Shown here: positions 45,520 through 53,299 of the stretch, piece by piece
Layout of the letters: each line of letters opens with the position of its first letter
Numbering within the stretch: the first letter of the stretch is position 1
Assembly: GCA_963714405.1 (NCBI GenBank)
Contig: CAVQOH010000001.1
Coordinates: 682,001 to 746,000 of the forward strand
Origin: JAZGGS01 sp963714405
GTDB taxonomy: Bacteria; Bacteroidota; Ignavibacteria; Ignavibacteriales; Ignavibacteriaceae
Reading direction: 5' to 3'
Length of the DNA: 64,000 nucleotides
Notes under the pieces: generated by a model
Database searches by the model: none
What the model was told of the DNA's origin: nothing
Seen by the model: only the letters and a program-made list of their open reading frames with translations
Program-made: the position numbers and the translations under genes

Positions 45520-46641
45520 ATGAAACAGATAACTGTATTTGTATTAAGTTTTCTCATCTCGTTTACATTTCTAAGTGATAAAACATTTTCAAATTTTAAA
45601 AGCGAAACAAATGTTGTGCAGCTTGCAATTTTACTTGATACATCAAACAGTATGGATGGTTTGATAGATCAGGCAAAACAACAGCTCTGGAAAATTGTAA
45701 ATGAAATGGCTCGTTCTAAACGAGAAGGAGAAAGTATAAATCTTTACGTAGCCTTATATGAATATGGAAATGATAACCTTTCACCTGATGAAGGTTACGT
45801 AAGACTTATTAGTCCGCTTACAAATGATCTTGATAAAATTTCAGAAGAACTTTTTAATCTGAAGACAAATGGCGGCAGTGAATTTTGCGGAACAGTAATT
45901 GCCGAAGCTGTTAAAGATTTGAAATGGACAAAAGAATCTGATGAGTTGAAAGTTATTTTTATTGCTGGTAATGAACCATTTGATCAGGGAAACATTGATT
46001 ACAGGAATTCCTGCAAAGATGCAATCTCAAAAGGAATTATCATCAATACTATATTTTGCGGCGAATATGATGAAGGCGTGCAAACAAAATGGAAAAACGG
46101 AGCTGATATTTCTGATGGAAAATATATGAACATTGATCAAAATCAGGAGATAGTACACTTAGATGCACCGCAGGATGAAGAATTAATTGAACTTGGTAAT
46201 AAACTAAATGAAACATACATAGCATATGGTTATTACGGTGATGATTTCAAAAAACGTCAATCAGAGCAGGATATGAATGCAGGAAATCTGGCTCCTGAAG
46301 TTTTGGTTGAAAGAACAGTTACGAAAGGAAGCGGGCAATATAAAAATGAATCGTGGGACCTTGTTGATGCAGATAAAGAAGGAACTGTGAATTTAGAAGA
46401 TATTGAGGAAGATCAGCTTCCAGAGGTAATGAAGAGCATGACTATTGAAGAGCGTAAAGAATATGTTGAACAAAAAGCGAACGAAAGAGAAAAAATTCAA
46501 AAGAGGATTAATGAATTAAACGAACAGAGACGCAAATATATTTCTGATAAAATTGCTGATGGCGAAGATCATACACTTGATGCTGCAATGTTAAAAATAA
46601 TTAGAGAACAAGCAGCAGATAAAAATTATTCTTTTGAATAG
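45520..46641 (+). CDS. Secreted von Willebrand factor type A domain protein
   Basis: The 373-residue protein has a signal peptide (about residues 1-25) and a VWA domain starting at VQLAILLDTSNSMDGL, whose DTSNS is a complete metal-ion-dependent adhesion motif, with the second Thr/Ser loop near NGGSEFCG. After about residue 230 it becomes acidic and helical, ending in a coiled-coil-like EREKIQKRINELNEQRRKY stretch. It likely binds protein partners in the periplasm or at the surface. AGGAGA precedes the ATG. It is followed by a second VWA protein in the same direction. Confidence 0.85.
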   Translation: MKQITVFVLSFLISFTFLSDKTFSNFKSETNVVQLAILLDTSNSMDGLIDQAKQQLWKIVNEMARSKREGESINLYVALYEYGNDNLSPDEGYVRLISPLTNDLDKISEELFNLKTNGGSEFCGTVIAEAVKDLKWTKESDELKVIFIAGNEPFDQGNIDYRNSCKDAISKGIIINTIFCGEYDEGVQTKWKNGADISDGKYMNIDQNQEIVHLDAPQDEELIELGNKLNETYIAYGYYGDDFKKRQSEQDMNAGNLAPEVLVERTVTKGSGQYKNESWDLVDADKEGTVNLEDIEEDQLPEVMKSMTIEERKEYVEQKANEREKIQKRINELNEQRRKYISDKIADGEDHTLDAAMLKIIREQAADKNYSFE

Positions 46642-46701
46642 ATAAATTTTATTTTTTTTAAGTGTATCAGTAACTCAAAAATAAAAAATGTGAAAACTGA
46701 A

Positions 46702-48906
46702 ATGAAAACTTTAAATATATATATTGTTTCACTACTAATGATATTAACTTTGAGCAGTTCAGCACTTGCGGATGGATTGATTATTATAAGAGATCCTGCA
46801 CCTCCCTTATCTCCGTTCCCATTGGAAGTAGTTTATCATCATGTTGATGTAAATATTAATGGAAATATTGCAACTACCTACATTGATCAGGAGTTTTTAA
46901 ATCCTACAAGCTTTTTAATGGAAGGTTATTATATTTTTCCAATTCCAGCCGGTGCAGTTATAAATGAATTCAGTATGGATGTAAACGGAAAACTTATGAA
47001 TGCAGAACTGCTTGATGCAATTAAAGCAAGAGAAATTTATGAAGAGATTGTAAGACAGGTAAAAGATCCTGCACTCTTAGAATATACCAACCAGGGATTT
47101 TTTAAAGTTAGAATTTTCCCTATCGAACCGAACAGCAAAAAGCGGGTTAAGATAAGTTACAGGGAAATTTTAAGCAGTGATAATGGCTTATATGAATATC
47201 TTTACCCTCTAAACACTGAAAAGTTTTCTGCAAAGCCATTAAAAAATGTACGCATAAAGGTTGATCTTAAAACAAATAAAGAATTAAAAAACATTTACTC
47301 TCCTACCCATCCTGTAGATGTAGTACATAAGGATAATCACAACGCAATAATTTCTTTTGAAGAAGAGAATACAAAACCTGATATTGATTTTAAACTTTAT
47401 TATAATACGAACAATGATGATGTGGGTATATCTCTGCTTGCATATCATACAGGAAACGATAACGGTTACTTTCTGTTAACTGCTTCGCCTTCATTTATAA
47501 TTGATGAAAACCAGATTGATGCAAAGGACATAACTTTTGTTTTGGATATTTCCGGAAGTATGGCTGGAGAGAAAATGCGACAGGCAAAGCGCGCACTTCT
47601 ATATTGCATAAATAATCTTAATAAAAAAGATGGATTTGATATTGTACGTTTTTCAACTGAAGCTTATTCACTTTTTGGTGATATTGTAACCGCAACAGAA
47701 TCAAACATAAAAAAAGCAGAAAAGTTTATTGAGGATTTGAAACCGGTTGGCGGAACAAATATTGAAGAAGCATTATCAATAGCATTAAAAGAAAAAGGAA
47801 ATTCAAATCGTTCACACTTAATAATTTTTATGACCGATGGCAAACCAACTATCGGAGAAACTGTTGATGAAAAACTGATTAAAAAAATTGAGAATTCAAA
47901 TAAAGAAAATAAAAGGATTTTTACTTTTGGAATTGGAAATGAAATTAATACTCATTTGCTGGATAAAATAACTGAACTTACAAAAGCTACACGTACATAT
48001 ATTTCACCAAATGAAGATATTGAAATAAAAATATCAAACTTTTATGATAAAGTTCAATCTCCTGTTCTTTCAAATTTAAATTTATCTATTGAAAGTGGAA
48101 TCGAAATCCTTCAAACTTATCCCAAAAACCTGCCTGATCTTTTTAAGGGTTCAAGTATAATCGTTTTGGGAAGATATGAAGGAAGCGGATCATCAAAAAT
48201 TACACTTCAAGGAACAGTAAAAGGAAAACAAAAATCATTTACTTATAAAACTGATTTTGTTAAAGATGATGATGAATATGATTTCATACCTCCTCTCTGG
48301 GCTTCCCGCAGAATTGGTTATCTATTAGATCAAATAAGATTAAACGGTGAGGACAAAGAACTTATTGATGAAATAACACAGCTTGCAAGAGAGCACGGAA
48401 TAGTTACACCTTACACAAGCTTTCTAATTATGGAAGATGAGGAAATACGTTTAAGAAGAAATGAACTTGTGTTAGATTTCCAAACTGTTCCTCCCGTTCC
48501 CGAATTGAGAAGAGAAACTGAAGGTGATTATGATGCAATGAAACTTAAAAGCGGAGATAGAAGTGTTACCGTTAGCGAAGAATTCCAGGGATTGAACCAG
48601 GCAAGCAATTATTATGAAACAAAGCAAGGCAGCGGAAGAATGAATTATGTTGATGATAACGGTTATGAACAAAATCTAACACTGCAGGTAAGAAATATCC
48701 AGGGAAGAGCTATTTATCAAAGCGGGAAATTCTGGGTTGATTCTGAATTACAAAATCGAAAAATGCAAAACCAAAACCGAATTCAATTTAATACAGATGA
48801 ATATTTCAAACTGCTAAAGGATAAACCTGGAACAGCACAGTTCCTTGCTCTCGGGCAGAACATAAGGTTTTATTATGATAATACTTTTTATGAGATTTAT
48901 GAGTAG
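46702..48906 (+). CDS. Secreted VIT plus VWA domain protein (inter-alpha-trypsin inhibitor heavy chain-like)
   Basis: The product has a signal peptide ending near SALA and a VIT domain over roughly residues 20-155 (YIDQEFLNPT, EGYYIFPIPAGAVINEF, KAREIYEEI, NSKKRVKISY). A VWA domain follows, starting at ITFVLDISGSMAGEKM with an intact DxSGS site. A beta-rich C-terminal part carries a conserved LWASRRIGYLLD segment. VIT-VWA proteins are often surface adhesins. The start at ATG 46702 is chosen over GTG 46690 because the signal peptide begins there. A perfect hairpin terminator follows. The gene sits inside the purine-related region without an obvious link to it. Confidence 0.87.
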   Translation: MKTLNIYIVSLLMILTLSSSALADGLIIIRDPAPPLSPFPLEVVYHHVDVNINGNIATTYIDQEFLNPTSFLMEGYYIFPIPAGAVINEFSMDVNGKLMNAELLDAIKAREIYEEIVRQVKDPALLEYTNQGFFKVRIFPIEPNSKKRVKISYREILSSDNGLYEYLYPLNTEKFSAKPLKNVRIKVDLKTNKELKNIYSPTHPVDVVHKDNHNAIISFEEENTKPDIDFKLYYNTNNDDVGISLLAYHTGNDNGYFLLTASPSFIIDENQIDAKDITFVLDISGSMAGEKMRQAKRALLYCINNLNKKDGFDIVRFSTEAYSLFGDIVTATESNIKKAEKFIEDLKPVGGTNIEEALSIALKEKGNSNRSHLIIFMTDGKPTIGETVDEKLIKKIENSNKENKRIFTFGIGNEINTHLLDKITELTKATRTYISPNEDIEIKISNFYDKVQSPVLSNLNLSIESGIEILQTYPKNLPDLFKGSSIIVLGRYEGSGSSKITLQGTVKGKQKSFTYKTDFVKDDDEYDFIPPLWASRRIGYLLDQIRLNGEDKELIDEITQLAREHGIVTPYTSFLIMEDEEIRLRRNELVLDFQTVPPVPELRRETEGDYDAMKLKSGDRSVTVSEEFQGLNQASNYYETKQGSGRMNYVDDNGYEQNLTLQVRNIQGRAIYQSGKFWVDSELQNRKMQNQNRIQFNTDEYFKLLKDKPGTAQFLALGQNIRFYYDNTFYEIYE

Positions 48907-48908
48907 GT

Positions 48909-48940
48909 GAAATCCTCCCCCTCTTTTGGGGGAGGATTTC
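48909..48940. terminator. Bidirectional terminator between the VIT-VWA gene and xdhC
   Basis: A perfect 13-base-pair GC-rich stem (48909-48921 with 48928-48940, core CCTCCCCC/GGGGGAGG) encloses a six-base loop. T-rich sequence follows it on the plus strand and purine-rich coding end precedes it. It lies between two convergent genes and can end both transcripts. Confidence 0.85.
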
Positions 48941-49749
48941 TAATTTTCTTTATAAATTTGCTTATAATTAACAGATTGAATTTCCGCTGCAATACCAAGT
49001 GCAATTTCTTCTGCTGTGCTACCACCGATTTTTAATCCTACCGGTGAGTGAAAGTTGGAAAGATCAATATCTTCGCCCAACTCTTTTATTAGTTTATTTT
49101 TAATTTGCGCTGCTTTGGATTTTGAAGCAATAATTCCAACGTAAGGAAAATTCCTTTTTTTCAAATATATGTTTTTTGCAATCTCATAATCATATGAGTG
49201 CCCATGAGTTAGAATTATAAAATAAGAATCATCAGGTGGATTAAAACTTTTTGAATACTCATTATAATTGCTAAGAATTATTTGTGAAGTGTTTGGATTT
49301 TTTTCCTTATTTGCAAACTCATCACGGTTATCAATAAGAATCGTAAAAAAGTTCAATGGTTTAAGATGATAAAGAAGTGCATTACCGATGTGACCTCCAC
49401 CAAAAACATAAACAGTTGGAAGTTTTCCATGCACTTCATAAAAAATTGTCACATTTCCACTGCAGCTCATTGGTACAACTGTAATTTCACCCTTCGCGTT
49501 TTCCTTTTTATCTGATAGAAGGTACTCTTTTTTTCCGTTTTCTCCTGAAAATATTCTACCGATTGCTTCTTCAATAACTGCTTCTTCAATGGCACCGCCG
49601 CCAACTGTTCCAACTGAAGTTCCATCACTTTTCACAATCATCTTAAATCCAATTTTGCCGGGAGATGATCCATTTAAATCAATAACTGTCGCCAGAACGA
49701 ATGGTTCATTATCAATTATTAATTCTGATGCGGTGTTAAATATATTCAT
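48940..49749 (-). CDS. xdhC: XdhC-family molybdenum cofactor insertion/sulfuration protein
   Basis: The 269-residue protein has the N-terminal XdhC/CoxI motif (VIDLNGSSPGKIGFKM, GGGAIEEAVIEEA, MSCSGN) and a C-terminal Rossmann domain (VFGGGHIGNALLYH, GIIASKSKA, GLKIGGSTAEEIALGIAAEI). XdhC proteins bind the molybdenum cofactor, help sulfurate it and hand it to xanthine dehydrogenase; YqeB is the counterpart in the E. coli ygf region. It forms an operon with the MocA-like and formiminotransferase genes and supports that the hydroxylase at 40.1-43.9 kb is a sulfurated enzyme. Confidence 0.92.
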   Translation of the reverse strand: MNIFNTASELIIDNEPFVLATVIDLNGSSPGKIGFKMIVKSDGTSVGTVGGGAIEEAVIEEAIGRIFSGENGKKEYLLSDKKENAKGEITVVPMSCSGNVTIFYEVHGKLPTVYVFGGGHIGNALLYHLKPLNFFTILIDNRDEFANKEKNPNTSQIILSNYNEYSKSFNPPDDSYFIILTHGHSYDYEIAKNIYLKKRNFPYVGIIASKSKAAQIKNKLIKELGEDIDLSNFHSPVGLKIGGSTAEEIALGIAAEIQSVNYKQIYKEN

Positions 49750-49752
49750 TTT

Positions 49753-50352
49753 TTATAACTGTTTAAGATCAGAAGGATAATCTATGTCCTGAAGAACTTC
49801 TTTATAATCGCAATTCCAAAATTTCTTATTTACAATTTTATTTTTACTAATTTCTTTTAAAGATGAAGTATCAGGAAGATCAAGAATCAAATTAAAAATT
49901 CTATCATTCAATAAAAGTGGGTGACCCTTTTCATCATTAAATTTTGGTTGAATCCAATCAAATTTGTTATCGATCTGTTCCGTAAATTCCTGATAAAATT
50001 CATCAGTTAAACCCGGTTGATCTACAAAGTGATACAATAACCATTTTGAATTTAATTCGCTTTTCAATCCACATTTAAGTGAAGAAAGCATTCCGCTTTT
50101 GTAGTCTTTATTTTCTATAAAATCAACTCTGTTTTGCAACTCAATGGAATTGTTTATAAAAACTTTTAATTCTCTTTCTATATTTTCGGCTGAATGACCT
50201 AGTACAGTAACAACTTTATCACAAACATTTAACATCTTATTAAGAATGGTTATAGCAAATGGTAATCCATCTTGCAGCAATAATGCTTTCGGTTTACCCA
50301 TTCTGCCTGAAAGCCCTGCAGCAATTAATAACCCTGTTGATTTAATTATCAA
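49753..50352 (-). CDS. MocA-like molybdenum cofactor nucleotidyltransferase (YgfJ-like)
   Basis: The 199-residue protein has the nucleotidyltransferase signature LIAAGLSGRMGKPKALL, a VVTVLGHS strand, and NDEKGHPLLL, where the GHP motif is typical of MocA/YgfJ. These enzymes add CMP or GMP to molybdopterin. The only reasonable start is a TTG at 50350-50352, directly after the formiminotransferase stop with no spacer, suggesting translational coupling. Next to xdhC, it should prepare the cofactor for the hydroxylase. CMP versus GMP specificity is not decidable here. Confidence 0.87.
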   Translation of the reverse strand: MIIKSTGLLIAAGLSGRMGKPKALLLQDGLPFAITILNKMLNVCDKVVTVLGHSAENIERELKVFINNSIELQNRVDFIENKDYKSGMLSSLKCGLKSELNSKWLLYHFVDQPGLTDEFYQEFTEQIDNKFDWIQPKFNDEKGHPLLLNDRIFNLILDLPDTSSLKEISKNKIVNKKFWNCDYKEVLQDIDYPSDLKQL

Positions 50353-52185
50353 TTATATTTTCGATTCCACAAAATTAAGAATATCAGTTAGTTTACTTTG
50401 TGCTTTAGATTTTAAATCAGTACAAGTTTTTCTCATATCATCGTTGAATTTTTCATCTTTTATATCTTTAAGATTTATAAGCACATTATAAATTCCGCCA
50501 AGTATTCCTGTATAAGCGCTTTGTGCACCAACGCCAACATCAGTGATGGAAGCAGGATTTCCGTTTTTTGCCACAACCTCTGCAATCTCAATAGCTTCAA
50601 AACTGTTTTGTGCAGTTCCTAACGGAACCATTACCGCTTGCTTTAATCCAGCTTGCATAGCATCTTCCCTGGCTTTTTGCTCCTCTGTAGTTTTATTTGG
50701 TAATCTTCTTGCATCCATATAAGCATTAAATGCATTTGTATCATCATCAACAGCTTTTACGAGTTTTAATTTTAATTCCTGCAGCTTGTCAGCAGCTTCG
50801 TTTAAGATGTCATCAATTTTTTCACTTCCGCGTTTATTTGCAGTTAAATTACTAACCATCGAAGCGAGTGCAGCACCAAGAGAACCTGCAAGTGCCGCAA
50901 TAGAGCCACCTCCCGGAGCAGGAGATTCTCGTGAAACTTCATCTACAAAATCTGATACTTTCATTTCAACCAATGCATTGTCTAAATTTTTTGGAAGACC
51001 TAAAACTCTTTCTTCAATATTGAAAGGAGAAACATCATTTAAACCAAGCGATTGAACGGCTGTATGTAAAATATCTCTAACTGGTATACCTGTTGATCTA
51101 CCCTGCTTGCGCAAATAATACTTTCCTGTTTCCAGTAATGCCGGATAAGGAACCATTCCGACAATTTCACTTCCAGTAACCACTAATCCTCTAGCGGCGG
51201 CAAGTTTTCTTGTTTCCTCTAGAACATGATGTGTTGAAGTTACTTTATAGTTGGTTAGGTTTATAGAAATTTGTGCACGATCATATTCAGGAACCATCCA
51301 TCCAATTGCTTTACAATAATCAAATTTGCCCGGTAGTTTTACAGATTCGCCCTCAGGTTTGGATGGATTTATTCCATTTAGTTTTAGAAGTGTAGCAAGA
51401 TCAAATTCATGCTCTTTTTTACAATGATTGAAAGTTTCATTTATTGTTTTTCCAATAAAATCATCCAATCCGCAAGGATATTTACCGTTTTCATATTTTA
51501 GTATTTCAGTTTTTTTAAAGTAGAATGGGCTATCACTTTCTCCCTTTCGTGCCGATCTGCCTTTTTCTCTAAGTTCAAATGCGATGTCAGTTGCGTGTAG
51601 TGCTTCGCGGGTGTTTAAACTTATGTTGTACGCAATTAAAAATTCACGAACACCAATTACAGTAGCACCTGCAGTTGCATTAAATTTTGCAGGACCGAAA
51701 TCAGGTTTCCATTCAGGTTTTTTAAGTTTTTCTTCGAGTGCTTCATATTCTCCCTGGCGAATAATAGCAAGATTTTCTCTTTCAGGAGTTTGTGCAGATT
51801 TTTCATATAAATAAATTGGTATGTTTAATTCTGCACCTACTCTTTTTGCTACTTCTTTAGAGAGATTAATACATTCTTCAGTTGTTATTCCGCTAACAGG
51901 AACAAACGGGCAAACATCTGTAGCACCCATTCGAGGATGCGAACCTTTATGAGTTCTCATATCAATAAGTTCAGAAGCTTTTTTTATTGAATTGAAAGCA
52001 GCTTCTTTAACTCCTTCAGGTGATCCAATAAAAGTAACAACCGTACGATTCATTTCATAACCGGGATCAACATCCAGCAGTTTCACTCCTTCAACTTTTT
52101 CAATTTCATCCGTTATTTGTTTAATTACTGCTTTATCTTTGCCCTCAGAAAAGTTTGGTACACATTCTATTAAAATATCAGACAT
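50353..52185 (-). CDS. ftcD: Fused formiminotransferase-cyclodeaminase
   Basis: The 610-residue protein has the two-part formiminotransferase domain at about 1-330 (LIECVPNFSEGKD, SHPRMGATDVCPFVPV, GFREF-like VIGVREFLIAYN) and a C-terminal cyclodeaminase domain at about 415-610 (DEVSRESPAPGGGSIAALAG, ASMVSNLT). It transfers a formimino group to tetrahydrofolate and releases ammonia to give methenyl-THF. Histidine breakdown normally supplies formiminoglutamate, but no hut genes are present here. Beside xdhC and mocA, formiminoglycine from purine degradation is an attractive donor; this is inference. Many bacteria encode the two domains separately. Confidence 0.9.
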   Translation of the reverse strand: MSDILIECVPNFSEGKDKAVIKQITDEIEKVEGVKLLDVDPGYEMNRTVVTFIGSPEGVKEAAFNSIKKASELIDMRTHKGSHPRMGATDVCPFVPVSGITTEECINLSKEVAKRVGAELNIPIYLYEKSAQTPERENLAIIRQGEYEALEEKLKKPEWKPDFGPAKFNATAGATVIGVREFLIAYNISLNTREALHATDIAFELREKGRSARKGESDSPFYFKKTEILKYENGKYPCGLDDFIGKTINETFNHCKKEHEFDLATLLKLNGINPSKPEGESVKLPGKFDYCKAIGWMVPEYDRAQISINLTNYKVTSTHHVLEETRKLAAARGLVVTGSEIVGMVPYPALLETGKYYLRKQGRSTGIPVRDILHTAVQSLGLNDVSPFNIEERVLGLPKNLDNALVEMKVSDFVDEVSRESPAPGGGSIAALAGSLGAALASMVSNLTANKRGSEKIDDILNEAADKLQELKLKLVKAVDDDTNAFNAYMDARRLPNKTTEEQKAREDAMQAGLKQAVMVPLGTAQNSFEAIEIAEVVAKNGNPASITDVGVGAQSAYTGILGGIYNVLINLKDIKDEKFNDDMRKTCTDLKSKAQSKLTDILNFVESKI

Positions 52186-52345
52186 AATATCCTCTGTAAT
52201 TTTCCATTCGATTTTATTTAAAGTTCAATTAAATTAAAGAAAAAACTTACAGGTTTAGTACTTATTTTACAAGAGTTGATGAAGCAATATGTTCGGATGG
52301 ACACAATGAAGGTTCACATAAAAAGCAGAAATATTTGATAAAAGT

Positions 52346-52480
52346 TTAAATTAAAGTAAAATTAAGTGCTGTATTAACTGTATCCTTAGTAACATTTAGG
52401 GCAGCATTTATTGCATCCTCAACGGCAATAAGTGAAAGACCTTCTATAATTAGTAGTCCAATTTCCAAAGTATTTTTTTT
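52346..52480 (-). other. Out-of-frame C-terminal continuation of the small gene at 52450-52674
   Basis: A -1 shift at the A8 tract (T8 on the plus strand at 52473-52480) lets the 74-residue frame continue as NTLEIGLLIIEGLSLIAVED and onward to a TAA at 52346-52348. The continuation is alternately hydrophobic and helical and looks coding, unlike the few codons it replaces. The full product would be about 109 residues. The cause may be a lost base, or slippage on the A tract. Confidence 0.5.
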
Positions 52481-52674
52481 ATTCGAAGCAACTTATGTGC
52501 TTTATCTTCAGAGATATCTCCTGCGAAAAATTTTTCTTCAATGCTTTTTATGCCTTCGGCAAGTAAGAATAAATTGGCTTCAGTAAGTAGTTGAATTTCA
52601 TCCCTACTATCTATTAAAATTTCTTTTGCTGACGCTAACATACTGCCTGATAGCTCTGTTAAATCCAGTGCCAT
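52450..52674 (-). CDS. Small helical protein, unknown function (probably frameshifted)
   Basis: The 74-residue frame starts at an ATG overlapping the stop of a 29-codon frame (TAATG). It is rich in Leu, Glu, Lys and Ala with no signal peptide, and has heptad-like helices (LLTEANLFLLAEGIKSIEEK). It ends shortly after a run of eight A residues in the mRNA; the -1 frame continues the coding pattern for about 35 more codons. It forms a coupled set with a broken lipoprotein frame upstream. I do not recognise the family with certainty. Confidence 0.55.
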   Translation of the reverse strand: MALDLTELSGSMLASAKEILIDSRDEIQLLTEANLFLLAEGIKSIEEKFFAGDISEDKAHKLLRIKKILWKLDY

Positions 52675-52763
52675 TACTCACCTTTCTTTTTTACTAGTTC
52701 CAATTTCAATATGTTTATAAATGATAGAGTAAAATCTTTTCGAGGTTCTTCAATTACTATCAT
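52674..52763 (-). CDS. Possible 29-residue peptide coupled between two small genes
   Basis: The frame begins MIVIEEPRKDFTLSFINILK and ends KKGE. Its ATG overlaps the stop of the upstream lipoprotein frame (ATGA), and its TAA overlaps the ATG of the downstream 74-residue gene. Such tight start/stop overlaps on both sides are typical of translated genes. No homologue is recognised, and the peptide is too short for composition tests. Confidence 0.35.
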   Translation of the reverse strand: MIVIEEPRKDFTLSFINILKLELVKKKGE

Positions 52764-53114
52764 ATCATTAAACCTTTCTTATGAATTTCTTCAAATAGGT
52801 GATAATTCTCCTGCAATATTTTTATCTGTTTGAGGGTAAGTTCATTCTTCGGCAAAGCTGAAGTTCTAAGCTCCAATAGTTTAGGATCAGTTTTAATTTG
52901 TTTATAAATAGCTATGTAATTTCCATAATCTGCTTTGTTCGTACCGAAATTATATTCGAAATAAGTAAATAAATACTCGATTTCTCTATGGAGTTCAGTT
53001 ATTAGCTTGTCCGTAATCTCATCATAATCAGGGATAAATTTTACTGAGCAGACGTGTGAATAAAAACAGAAGTGAGAGCAGAAGAAAAGTATAACTGCGT
53101 TTTGAATGAATCAT
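52760..53114 (-). pseudogene. Frameshifted small lipoprotein-like gene
   Basis: Two frames together look like one gene. From ATG 53114, after GAGGGG, a signal peptide reads MIHSKRSYTFLLLSLLFLF and then runs to a stop near 53030. In the next frame a Cys starts a mature sequence, CSVKFIPDYDEITDKLITEL, that continues helical to TGA at 52760. A one-base shift around 53055-53070 would join the leader to the Cys as a lipoprotein of about 117 residues. The downstream frame has no start codon of its own, which argues for one interrupted gene. Confidence 0.5.
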
Positions 53115-53250
53115 CATTCCCCTCTTTAATAAATTATTGAAATAATAAATAGTTCAAACACTAAAATGAAGAGGGAAGAAAACGGAAATTTTAATTTATC
53201 ATTCCTGATTTTTAACTATTTTTATAAAACTTAATTATCAATAGGAAAAT

Positions 53251-53280
53251 AAAAAAGCCCTTCCGATTGGAAGGGCCTTA
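53251..53280 (-). terminator. Terminator of the OmpA-like gene
   Basis: GCCCTTCC (53257-53264) pairs with GGAAGGGC (53269-53276) across GATT. On the minus strand the stem is followed by TTTTTTATTTT, a normal intrinsic terminator 20-50 bases after the stop of the OmpA-like gene. Confidence 0.85.
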
Positions 53281-53299
53281 ATAAAAACAGATACAATAA

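Noticed and set aside
53118..53250. Long-range inverted repeat of CCCTCTT and AAGAGGG around 53120-53180
   Set aside because: Arms are short and about 45 bases apart in very AT-rich DNA; no reason to prefer it over chance.
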